From: Selenomonas sp.
GTDB lineage: Bacteria > Bacillota > Negativicutes > Selenomonadales > Selenomonadaceae
Assembly (NCBI RefSeq): GCF_022771645.1
Contig: NZ_JALFCU010000021.1
Location: 1 to 34,658, forward strand
Direction: 5' to 3'
DNA length: 34,658 bases
The position numbers and the translations under genes are program-made. The notes under the pieces are model-generated. The model made no database searches. It worked only from the letters and a program-made list of their open reading frames with translations, and had not been told where the DNA came from. Shown here piece after piece: positions 8,436-17,596 of the stretch (positions are counted from its first letter, which is position 1; each line of letters begins with the position of its first letter).

Positions 8436-8488
8436 AAAAAATTCCTGTCGATTCGACGAAAAAACGTCACATCGGCAGGAATTTTTTT
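8436..8488 (+). terminator. Rho-independent terminator after the adenosyltransferase gene
   Basis: AATTCCTGTCGAT (8440-8452) pairs with ATCGGCAGGAATT (8471-8483) with one G-U pair; the stem is extended by flanking A/T pairs, has a small inner GACG/CGTC stem, and is followed by a T run. Confidence 0.9.
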
Positions 8489-8552
8489 ATCGTTGCGCGA
8501 ATCATAGAAAGAGAAACACAAAGAGCCTCAAAAACATTTTGGAGGGATCGGA

Positions 8553-10593
<2,041 letters not shown>

Positions 10594-10622
<29 letters not shown>

Positions 10623-11454
10623 GCTGCTCGCGCCATTCTTTCGGCGTCATGTGAAACATCGTGCGGAATGCGCGGGAGAACGTCGAGTAGTCGCGGAAGC
10701 CGCAGGCGTAGCAGATGTCGGTGACGGCGTCGGGGCCTGAGAGCATCTGGCGCGCCGCGAGCAAGCGCTTGCTCGTGATGTATTGGTGGATGCTATAGCC
10801 GGTCTCCTGCTTGAACTTCCGCATGAGATAATATTTGCTGAGGTATACGTTCGCCGCGAGCGCGTCGACCGGCAGCTCCTCGTCGAGGTGGCTGTTGATG
10901 TACGAGAGGACGGTCTGGATCTTTTCATCGTACGATGATGCATGGAGCTCGCCGAGCTCGTGCGCGAGCATGGCGCGGTTCAGGAGGATCATGAACTCGA
11001 TGAAGAGGATTTCCGTGTAGAGCCCGTTCGCGAAGCCTTCGGCGCGCGCCGTGCGCTCGAGTTTTTCCATATGAAACAGCAGGTCGTGGGAGAGCCCCGT
11101 GCCTGCATGCATGACGGACGACCCCGCCCGCGCTTTCTGGAAGCACGCGGCGAGGTCGTCTTTTTGCCGCGTGCAGCGCGCGAGGAACGCCGGCGCGACG
11201 TAGATGACGATGCGCTCGTATGGCGCGGGGCGCAGCACGGGCCGATGGATCTCGCCGGCGGAGACGAAGATGATGTCGCGCGGCACGAGCGGATAGCTGC
11301 GCCCCTCGATGATGTAGTCGGCATCGCCGCCGAGGAACAAGATGATCTTGTGGAAATCGTGATAGTGGAATGGGATCGGCCGCAGCCGCTCGTCCTTCAA
11401 GCGGAACACGCGGAAATCGCGCAGCAGGTAGCCTTTCTTCTCGTACGTCTCCAA
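10594..11454 (-). CDS. AraC-family transcriptional regulator
   Basis: This 286-residue regulator has an N-terminal cupin sensor domain (about 25-90, FHYHDFHKIILFLGGDADYII and SAGEIHRPVL) and a C-terminal double helix-turn-helix (about 185-280, from YINSHLDEELPVDALAANVYLSKYYLMRKFKQETG to DICYACGFRDYSTFSRAFRTMFHMTPKEWRE). The start is TTG (11454-11452), nine bases after GGAGG on the minus strand. It is divergent from the DapF-like gene and has its own promoter. Its ligand and targets are unknown; divergence makes the neighbouring small gene a candidate target. The 3' end overlaps the EF-G-like gene tail to tail by 29 bases. Confidence 0.93.
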
Positions 11455-11490
11455 ATCGTTCGCCTCCCAAGCAAATCATGCGTTTTGTCC

Positions 11491-11519
11491 ATTATAGAAG
11501 CAGAAAGCATTTTTTGCAA
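11491..11519 (-). promoter_or_regulatory. Promoter of the AraC regulator gene
   Basis: Read on the minus strand, TTGCAA (11519-11514) and TATAAT (11496-11491) are spaced by 17 bases, about 37 bases upstream of the TTG start. Confidence 0.8.
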
Positions 11520-11544
11520 TATAAAGAACACTTCTTGCATTTTT
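11507..11544. promoter_or_regulatory. Candidate regulator half-sites (direct repeat GCATTTTT)
   Basis: The octamer GCATTTTT occurs at 11507 and again at 11537, exactly 30 bases apart, about three helical turns. The first copy overlaps the -35 region of the minus-strand promoter and the second lies upstream of the plus-strand -10. AraC proteins commonly bind such spaced direct repeats; the link to this regulator is inference. Confidence 0.4.
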
Positions 11545-11559
11545 ATCGCGGAAAATGCC

Positions 11560-11568
11560 TGTTATACT
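11560..11568 (+). promoter_or_regulatory. Extended -10 promoter of the DapF-like gene
   Basis: TGTTATACT gives a TGn-extended -10 (TATACT at 11563-11568), with only a poor -35 at 17 bases, the pattern expected where an activator is needed. It lies about 19 bases before the GGAGG ribosome site. Confidence 0.6.
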
Positions 11569-11599
11569 AAGCGCAGAAAGTGAAACGGAGGCGACCGAC

Positions 11600-12019
11600 A
11601 TGATGATGATCAAAAACTATACGACGGCCGAGAAAGAATACATGGTTCTGAACGGAAGCACGATGCGCGTCATGCCGGGCGCTGCCGCCATCCGCTTGCT
11701 CGCTGACCGCCATCAGGGCGTCGGCGCCGACCGCGTCCTCGTCTTCACGGGCACGCATGAAGAGCCGTCGTTCCTCGTTTACGAAGCGGACGGCACGCAG
11801 GCTAACGCCGCGCCGATGGACTACAAGATCCTCGTCCGATACCTTGCCGAGGAAGGTATCGCGGCGAACCCTGCCGAGCTCGCGAAAGTCTTCGGCGATC
11901 AGGCGTTCGTCGAAGCGTTCAGCACGCCGAGCGTCACGCGCCTCGAGTTCCACGTCACGGACGCGTTCGTCGAGCGCATGAAGGCCGCTGACGCGAAAGC
12001 GGAGCGCATGGCCTGCTGA
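11600..12019 (+). CDS. Small DapF-like (diaminopimelate epimerase N-domain-like) protein without the catalytic Cys motif
   Basis: This 139-residue protein resembles the N-terminal half of diaminopimelate epimerase: IRLLADRHQGVGADRVLVF aligns with the family's LADRH.G.GAD..L.., and FLVYEADGT aligns with the Y.IFNADGSE strand. Where DapF has the catalytic cysteine in a CGNG.RC motif, this protein has APMDYKILVRYLAEEG, so an epimerase mechanism looks impossible. The second DapF half is absent; instead there is an unrelated-looking acidic/helical tail ending in MAC. The start is ATG 11600 (GGAGG 8 bases upstream); ATG 11603 and 11606 are alternatives. It is divergent from an AraC regulator and has its own terminator. 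Its function is unknown; a binding or regulatory role is conceivable. Confidence 0.75.
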   Translation: MMMIKNYTTAEKEYMVLNGSTMRVMPGAAAIRLLADRHQGVGADRVLVFTGTHEEPSFLVYEADGTQANAAPMDYKILVRYLAEEGIAANPAELAKVFGDQAFVEAFSTPSVTRLEFHVTDAFVERMKAADAKAERMAC

Positions 12020-12034
12020 AATTTTTGAGATGCG

Positions 12035-12069
12035 AGAGACTGTTGCAGAGATGCAGCGGTCTCTTTTTA
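12035..12069 (+). terminator. Rho-independent terminator after the DapF-like gene
   Basis: AGAGACTGTTGC (12035-12046) pairs with GCAGCGGTCTCT (12053-12064) with a G-U pair, followed by a short T tract. Confidence 0.88.
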
Positions 12070-12173
12070 TTTGCGCGAGTTCTTGCAAGGAAGGAAAATG
12101 AATGGCGTAAGGCGAATAAATTCATAAAGAAAAATTTTGTTCGACAAGCTGTTTGATTGTATGGGAAAGATTT

Positions 12174-12864
12174 ATGGCACACGCATGGACGGATGAAGAA
12201 CTGCAGATGATTGCAGCGGCGCGCGGCGGGACGCTTTGGAAGGTGAAGCGGCTCGGGAAGAAGCAGACGCCGTTTCTTTTTGTGGAATGCTCGTATGGCC
12301 ACACGTTCAGCAAGCCTGTCAATGCTATTCTGGGGGGGCGGTTGGTGTCCCATTTGCGAGAAGCGGGAACGTGATCTCGTCAAAAAGCAGGAGAAGCAGC
12401 ATCTCTTCGAGACGAAACGCCTTTATGCGCTCACGATTCTCGCATATGAATATCCTGAGTGGTTTCACCTAGGCCCGCCATATCTGCCGGCGATGCGCGA
12501 TATGCAGAAATATCTCAAGAAACAGCTCGGAGAAAAATATCCAGAACTCACGGATGACATGATTCTTTCAGCGATTCATTTCATCGAGGCGCAACCAGGA
12601 CATTCGGCGTCCCTCATCGAGCCAGGGCCGCGTTATCTGCCGGATGGCACGGAGGATGTGGGAAAGCCGATTACAGAGGAAATGGCCGCGAAGAATCTGA
12701 AGAAATATCGTTATCTTCCTGACCCGTTGCGGGACGTGATCGTTTATACGGACGGCGGCTGTCAGATGGACACGGATCCGTGGAGCGGCACGTGGGCGTA
12801 TGTGATTTACCAGAATGCGCGCGTTGTTGCGCAGGCCGCGTGGAGAGAGTATGATAGTGGCTAG
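12174..12864 (+). pseudogene. Frameshifted and truncated zinc-ribbon / RNase H-like gene
   Basis: Two adjacent frames form one broken gene. Frame one starts at ATG 12174 (MAHAWTDEELQMIAAARGG) and runs through VECSYGHTF to a run of seven G at 12332-12338. The other frame then continues GGGWCPICEKRERD to 12864. Together they rebuild a CxxGH...CPIC zinc ribbon like those of phage and HNH-associated proteins; six G instead of seven restores the frame. The second half has a helical linker and ends with an RNase HI-like first strand (VIVYTDGGC...SGTWAYVIYQNARVV), stopping at a TAG before the Glu and second Asp of the active site. A fragment reading NETMSNN, resembling the RNase H TTNN segment, continues in another frame after 12858. 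It is most likely a decaying accessory gene; a sequencing error in the G run or phase variation is possible for the first break only. Confidence 0.72.
12827..12855 (+). promoter_or_regulatory. Candidate promoter for the FeoAB gene, inside the pseudogene end
   Basis: TTGCGC (12827-12832) and TATGAT (12850-12855) are 17 bases apart, about 55 bases upstream of the FeoAB start. I did not find a convincing Fur-box palindrome beside it. Confidence 0.55.
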
Positions 12865-12910
12865 AGAATGAAACAATGAGCAACAACACAAAAGGGGCAA
12901 CAACAGATTG

Positions 12911-15292
12911 ATGACACTAGATGAACTGCAGCCGGGCGAGGCGGCGCTCATCCGTGTCGTGCAGGGGACGGGCGCGCTCCGTCACCACCTGCTCGACATG
13001 GGATTGACGCCGCGCACGCACGTCGAGGTCGTGAAGTGCGCGCCGATGGGCGATCCCATCCAGGTGAAAGTGCGCGGCTACGAGCTGACGCTGCGCCTTG
13101 AGGAAGCGCGGCTGCTGCAAATGGAAGGGCTGCACGACGAGGAAGCCGCGAACGTGCCGGAGGCGCGCTATCATTTTTCCATCCCGCATCCGGGCGTCGG
13201 CGAGCTCGACCGCGCGCCGAGCTACCATCACCACGACCGGGCGACGGAGATCCCCGAGGACGCGCCGATCTCGTTCGCGCTCGTCGGCAACCAGAACTGC
13301 GGCAAGACGACGCTGTTCAACCAGCTGACGGGGGCGAACCAGCACGTCGGCAATTTCCCGGGCGTGACGGTCGACCGCAAGGACGGGCAGATGAAGCTGC
13401 ACGCGAACGCGCGCGTGACGGATCTCCCGGGCGTGTACTCGCTGTCGCCGTACTCGAATGAGGAGATCGTCACGCGCGATTTCCTCTTGAACGCGCATCC
13501 CGACGGCATCATCAACATCGTCGACGCGACGAATCTCGAGCGCAACCTCTATCTCACGATGCAAATCATGGAGCTCGGCATTCCGATGGTGCTCGCGCTG
13601 AATATGATGGACGAGGTACGCGCGAACGGCGGCCACATCCACGTCAACGAGCTCGAGGCGGCGCTTGGCATCCCGGTCATCCCCATCGCGGCGGCGAAAA
13701 ACGAGGGCATCGAGGAGCTCGTCGACCATGCGCTGCATGTCGCGCGCAATCATGAGCGACCGGCGCGCATCGATTTCTGCGTCGACAGCAACGACCCCGA
13801 CGACCCCGTGGCCGCCGTGCATCGCGGCATCCACGCCATGGCGCATCTCATCGAGCCGCTCGCGGAAAAGGCGAAGCTGCCGCTGCGCTTCGCGGCGACG
13901 AAGCTCATCGAGCACGATCCGCTCGTCGAGGCGAAGCTTCGCATTCCGGTGGACCAGAAGCCCATCTATGACCAGATTTCCCGCGTCATGGAAGAGGAAA
14001 GCGGCCTCGACGCCGAAGCGGCGCTCGCGAATATGCGCTTTTCCTTCCTCACGAACCTCTGCAAGGAGACGGTCGTGCGGCCGCACGAGAGCAAGGAGCA
14101 CAAGCGCAGCGCGCAGATGGATCGGTATCTGACGGGCAAGTACACGGCCATCCCGATTTTCCTCGCCATCATGGCGTTCATCTTCGTCATGACGTTCAAC
14201 GGCATCGGCGCGGTCCTCACGAGCGGCATGGAATGGCTCGTCGGCGAGGTGACGGACGCCATCGACGCCGGCCTCACGGCGGCGGATGTGAACCCCGTCA
14301 TGCACGCGCTCGTCATCGACGGCATCGTGCAGGGCGTCGGCACGGTCATCAGCTTCCTGCCGATCATCGTCACGCTGTATTTCTTTTTGTCCATCCTCGA
14401 GGACACGGGCTACATGGCGCGCGTCGCGTTCGTCATGGACCGGCTGCTGCGGCGCATCGGCCTCTCGGGGCGCAGCATCGTGCCGCTCCTCGTCGGCTTC
14501 GGTTGTTCCGTCCCCGCCATCATGGCGACGCGCACGCTGTCGTCCGACCGCGACCGCAAGATGACGATTCTCCTCACGCCTTTCATGAGTTGCAGCGCGA
14601 AGCTGCCGATCTACACGCTCATTATCGGCGCGTTTTTCCCGCCGCGTTATCAGGCGCTCGTGATGATTTCGCTCTACATCCTCGGCATCGTCTGCGGCAT
14701 CGTGTACGCGCTGCTCCTCGACCGCACGCGCTTCCGCGGTGCGCCCGTGCCGTTCGTCATGGAGCTGCCGAACTACCGCATTCCGTCAGCGAAAAGCGTC
14801 GTGCGCCTCGTCTGGGACAAGTCGAAAGGCTTCGTCATGAAGGCGTTCACGATCATCTTCGTCGCGTCCATCGTCATCTGGTTCTTGCAGATGTTTGACG
14901 CGCAGCTCAACCCGGCCGCGACGCCGGACGAGAGCCTGCTCGCCGCCATCGGCCGCATCATCGCGCCGCTCTTTGCGCCGCTCGGTTTTGGCGACTGGCG
15001 CGTCGCGACGGCCATCCTCACGGGATTCACGGCGAAGGAGACGCTCGTCTCGACGCTCACCGTGCTGACGGGCGAGAACATTGCCGCGCTCCAAGCGCTC
15101 TTCACGCCGTTCACGGCATTCGTGTTCCTCGTGTTCACGCTGCTCTACACGCCGTGCGTCGCGGCCATTGCGACCGTGAAGCGCGAGTCGGGCGGCAAAA
15201 ACGCGCTCCTCACCGTCATCACCCAATGCACGATTGCCTGGCTCGTCGCCTTCGTCGTGCATCTCGTCGGGACGATGGTGGGATTGCATTGA
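12911..15292 (+). CDS. feoB: Ferrous iron transporter, FeoA-FeoB fusion
   Basis: This GTPase-linked inner-membrane protein imports Fe(II). Residues 1-73 form a FeoA SH3-like domain (LDELQPGEAALIRVV...LLDMGLTPRTHVEVVKCAPMGDP). A linker with a His cluster (PSYHHHDR) leads to the FeoB G domain: G1 GNQNCGKT (about 126-133), GVTVDRKDG, G3 DLPG and G4 NMMD. The membrane part carries VGFGCSVPAIMATRTL and TPFMSCSAKLPIYTL, the two conserved Gate/core motifs, and ends in hydrophobic helices. The total of about 793 residues suits FeoB plus FeoA. ATG 12911 and TTG 12908 are both possible; AAGGGG at 12892 is rather distant. It is a single gene with its own terminator. Iron/Fur control is expected but not visible. 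Confidence 0.95.
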   Translation: MTLDELQPGEAALIRVVQGTGALRHHLLDMGLTPRTHVEVVKCAPMGDPIQVKVRGYELTLRLEEARLLQMEGLHDEEAANVPEARYHFSIPHPGVGELDRAPSYHHHDRATEIPEDAPISFALVGNQNCGKTTLFNQLTGANQHVGNFPGVTVDRKDGQMKLHANARVTDLPGVYSLSPYSNEEIVTRDFLLNAHPDGIINIVDATNLERNLYLTMQIMELGIPMVLALNMMDEVRANGGHIHVNELEAALGIPVIPIAAAKNEGIEELVDHALHVARNHERPARIDFCVDSNDPDDPVAAVHRGIHAMAHLIEPLAEKAKLPLRFAATKLIEHDPLVEAKLRIPVDQKPIYDQISRVMEEESGLDAEAALANMRFSFLTNLCKETVVRPHESKEHKRSAQMDRYLTGKYTAIPIFLAIMAFIFVMTFNGIGAVLTSGMEWLVGEVTDAIDAGLTAADVNPVMHALVIDGIVQGVGTVISFLPIIVTLYFFLSILEDTGYMARVAFVMDRLLRRIGLSGRSIVPLLVGFGCSVPAIMATRTLSSDRDRKMTILLTPFMSCSAKLPIYTLIIGAFFPPRYQALVMISLYILGIVCGIVYALLLDRTRFRGAPVPFVMELPNYRIPSAKSVVRLVWDKSKGFVMKAFTIIFVASIVIWFLQMFDAQLNPAATPDESLLAAIGRIIAPLFAPLGFGDWRVATAILTGFTAKETLVSTLTVLTGENIAALQALFTPFTAFVFLVFTLLYTPCVAAIATVKRESGGKNALLTVITQCTIAWLVAFVVHLVGTMVGLH

Positions 15293-15309
15293 AAAATCGC
15301 AAAAAATCT

Positions 15310-15350
15310 GGACGTCACGCATCACATAGATGGATGCGGACGTCCTTTTT
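15310..15350 (+). terminator. Rho-independent terminator after feoB
   Basis: GGACGT and CGCATC (15310-15322) pair with GATGCG and GACGTCC (15333-15345), leaving a small internal bulge, and a T5 tract follows at 15346-15350. Confidence 0.9.
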
Positions 15351-15352
15351 CG

Positions 15353-15381
15353 TTGACACATGATTTTTTACGACGTACAAT
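15353..15381 (+). promoter_or_regulatory. Promoter of the AbrB-PIN toxin-antitoxin operon
   Basis: A perfect TTGACA (15353-15358) and TACAAT (15376-15381) are 17 bases apart, about 30 bases before the antitoxin start. The site adjoins the feoB terminator. Autorepression by the AbrB protein would be usual for such operons. Confidence 0.85.
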
Positions 15382-15411
15382 AAATGTAAAGAATGTAAGG
15401 GAGATGATTGT

Positions 15412-15669
15412 ATGGAAGTGGCAAAAGTTTCGAGCAAGGGACAAATCACGTTGCCGATTGCTGTTCGGAAAAAATTGCAGCTCAAGACCGGCGACAAGAT
15501 CGTCATCCAAGAAGAAAACGGACGTTTTTACTTTGATAACGCCGCGCTCGTGGCATTCCAGCACGTCCAGAAAGCATTCGAAGGCGCGGCGGCAGAAGCA
15601 GGATTTGCGTCGGAAGAGGATATGCAGGACTATATGAAAGAGATACGCAAGGAAGTGCGGGGGTACTGA
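15412..15669 (+). CDS. AbrB/MazE/SpoVT-domain antitoxin
   Basis: This 85-residue protein starts with a swapped-hairpin AbrB DNA-binding domain (VAKVSSKGQITLPIAVRKKLQLKTGDKIVIQEENGRF, residues 3-38), followed by a helical tail rich in Glu and Ala that would wrap its toxin. A GGGAG ribosome site precedes the ATG. Only three bases separate it from the PIN-domain frame, the classic antitoxin-then-toxin arrangement. The antitoxin is intact, whereas the toxin frame is interrupted. Confidence 0.92.
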   Translation: MEVAKVSSKGQITLPIAVRKKLQLKTGDKIVIQEENGRFYFDNAALVAFQHVQKAFEGAAAEAGFASEEDMQDYMKEIRKEVRGY

Positions 15670-15672
15670 TCC

Positions 15673-16077
15673 ATGAGAATCATGTTGGACACGAATATCC
15701 TCGTGTCGGCTATCTTTTTTCCGTCGCGGCAAATGCAATAGTTCTTGTTTGAGGTCTGTTCCCATCATCATTTGGTGTTGTGTGATTACGTTATCGAAGA
15801 ATTGCGGCTCGTAGCGAAACGGAAATTTCCGAGCCGTGTTCAGGCAATCGAACAATTCTTCTTCGAACTGCCGTTCGAGCTCGTGCATACGCCGAAAAAT
15901 CTCACGATGGAAAATTTCCCGTCCATGCGCGATCAGAAGGATTCGCCAATCCTGGCGACGGCGCTCTTGGAAAGCGTGGATGTGTTTGTCACGGGCGATA
16001 AGGATTTTCGGGTGCTTGACTTGGAGACACCGCAGATTATGACGGTAGCAGAGTTCTTAGATGAATATGGCGAATAG
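15673..16077 (+). pseudogene. PIN-domain toxin gene with an in-frame amber codon
   Basis: The frame opens MRIMLDTNILVSAIFFPSRQMQ and meets TAG at codon 23 (15739-15741), then continues without a frame change as FLFEVCSHHHLVLCDYVIEELRLV to the stop at 16075-16077. Read through, it is a 134-codon PIN-family RNase toxin with the metal aspartates in place: LDTN at the start, RDQKDSP in the middle and TGDKDF near the end. The homologous position would fit Gln, so one C-to-T change from CAG to TAG explains the break. All the rest of the domain looks undamaged, so the mutation is probably recent. A restart at a later in-frame codon would lack the first catalytic Asp. Confidence 0.85.
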
Positions 16078-16094
16078 AATGTAATAACGCATGA

Positions 16095-16128
16095 AAAATG
16101 CTGCCCGTGAAATCGTGGGCAGCATTTT
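16095..16128. terminator. Bidirectional terminator between the PIN gene and the transglutaminase gene
   Basis: AAAATGCTGCCC (16095-16106) pairs perfectly with GGGCAGCATTTT (16117-16128). The A/T flanks let it work in both directions, and it reaches the stop codon of the minus-strand gene. Confidence 0.85.
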
Positions 16129-16916
16129 CATTCTGTAGCTGTGATGTCATCCATCCGCGTATACACTTCCTGCGCTTGCGTGCCGCTGCCCCAGAAGACG
16201 CCTTGCTCGATGGGGCAGTCGGTGAAGTCGCGGCCGGAGCAGAATTTCAGGTACGTTTCGGAGGCAACGCAGTTGCGTGTCGCGTCGATGCCGTACCAGC
16301 GGCCTTGATACCAGATCTCGGCCCACGCGTGGCTCGCGCCTTCGCCGACGGGCAGGCCGCTGACGTAGCGCGCGGGGATGCGGCGCATGCGGCAGAGCGC
16401 GAGGAAGATGTGCGTGAAGTCCTGGCAGACGCCTTTGCGGCAGAGCGCGGCCTCGGCCGCCGTCGTGCGGATGTTCGTGACGCCCGTCTTGTACGTCATG
16501 TAGTCGTAGACGGCGTGCTGGAAGAGCTCGGCCTGCGCGCGGTCGTTGTCCGCGACGGGGATGCTCTCGAGCAGCGTCCGCAGCGTCTCGGACGGGCGCG
16601 TGAGGATCGAGGGATACGAGTAGATGCGCAGCGGGCGCGGGCAGGGCTGCCGCGCGCTTTCGTCGCGTACGGCCGTGCCGTTCACGCAATACGAGAAGCG
16701 CGTGTGGCCAGAGGGCACGCGCCCGGTGAACGTGCGGTTGCCAAAGCTGTCCACGCCGAAGTTGCCGCCCGTGACGAGAGGCTTCACATCGAGCTTCATA
16801 TCAATGATGCGCTGTTCCGGCCGCTCTTGCGGAATGCAGCGCAGGAGGAAGTCATGCTCGTTCACAGGCGACGAATACGTATTGCGCGTCTCGAAGTAAA
16901 AAGCGAGGCGTTTCAA
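16128..16916 (-). CDS. Transglutaminase-like cysteine peptidase/ligase
   Basis: This 262-residue protein has an N-terminal beta domain (about 1-85, the bacterial transglutaminase N-domain) and a transglutaminase core. The triad is visible: Cys164 in KGVCQDFTH, His196 in ASHAWAEIW and Asp211 in GIDATRN. No signal peptide is present, so it should be cytoplasmic. The start is TTG overlapping the upstream alpha-E stop as TTGA, with only a weak ribosome site, suggesting translational coupling. It is the last gene of an ATP-grasp/alpha-E/transglutaminase operon. In comparative-genomic proposals this enzyme cleaves or cross-links the product of the ATP-grasp ligase; the substrate is unknown. Confidence 0.92.
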   Translation of the reverse strand: MKRLAFYFETRNTYSSPVNEHDFLLRCIPQERPEQRIIDMKLDVKPLVTGGNFGVDSFGNRTFTGRVPSGHTRFSYCVNGTAVRDESARQPCPRPLRIYSYPSILTRPSETLRTLLESIPVADNDRAQAELFQHAVYDYMTYKTGVTNIRTTAAEAALCRKGVCQDFTHIFLALCRMRRIPARYVSGLPVGEGASHAWAEIWYQGRWYGIDATRNCVASETYLKFCSGRDFTDCPIEQGVFWGSGTQAQEVYTRMDDITATE

Positions 16917-17596
16917 ATTTCAACGAGCTCTTCAGCGGCATGGATGAGATCGCCCCGTTCGTCGGGGAGCTTGCCTCCGTCGCCGACGGCCGCCGCTTTC
17001 AGAAGCTCCGCGAAAGCGAACGAGCGCGTGCGCACGGGCGTGCGCTTCACGCGGTCGATGAGCTTGCCCATTTCCTTCAAGCACATGCGGTCGGCAATGC
17101 CGAGCCGCAGGTACAGGACGAGCCGCTCGGCTGTCCAGCCGCACTTCACGACGTTCCGCACGCCTTCGTCCTCGACGCTGTCGTCGAAGCTGCCGCGGAA
17201 GGCCATGATGGAATCAATCATGGCCTGCGCCTCGATCATCGGGCAGTCGCTCTTCTTTGCGGCGACGAGGTCGTTGAACGCCATTTGGAGATACGACAGC
17301 GTGCCCGACGAGATTGTCTCGCGCAGCATCATGCCGTTGCCGAGCATGCGGTCGGCGGCCGTGTAGATGGAGTCGGGATTGTTTTCGTCAAACGTGAAGC
17401 GCTGGATGAAATCTTCGTTGCTCGTGTAGATGTCCGGCACGGTCAGGCGCTCGCAGATTTCGCGGTGATCCATCGGATGACCGTCGATGAGCTGGTCGTA
17501 ATATTTCATGAGGAACCGCAGCGACGTGTTGACGCGCTCGGCGTAGCGTCCCATCCAGTAGAGACGGTCAATTTTGCTTAACGTGAGAGAACCCAT
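16913..17596 (-). CDS. Alpha-E domain protein (DUF403)
   Basis: This all-helical protein of 227 residues begins GSLTLSKIDRLYWMGRYAERVNTSLR, the signature opening of the alpha-E family (SRxADRLYWMGRYxER in most members). Further conserved bits are the RETISSGTLSYLQMAFNDL helix and RLGIADRM. No catalytic function is known; it always travels with the circularly permuted ATP-grasp and transglutaminase genes. The start at ATG 17596 matches the family start and overlaps the ATP-grasp gene by 19 bases; the longer upstream frame adds unrelated residues. AAGGA lies just before the ATG and GGAGG slightly further upstream. Confidence 0.9.
   Translation of the reverse strand: MGSLTLSKIDRLYWMGRYAERVNTSLRFLMKYYDQLIDGHPMDHREICERLTVPDIYTSNEDFIQRFTFDENNPDSIYTAADRMLGNGMMLRETISSGTLSYLQMAFNDLVAAKKSDCPMIEAQAMIDSIMAFRGSFDDSVEDEGVRNVVKCGWTAERLVLYLRLGIADRMCLKEMGKLIDRVKRTPVRTRSFAFAELLKAAAVGDGGKLPDERGDLIHAAEELVEI

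Noticed and set aside
11535..11568. TTGCAT with TATACT as a standard promoter of the DapF-like gene
   Set aside because: The spacing is 22 bases, too long; the extended -10 reading is preferred.
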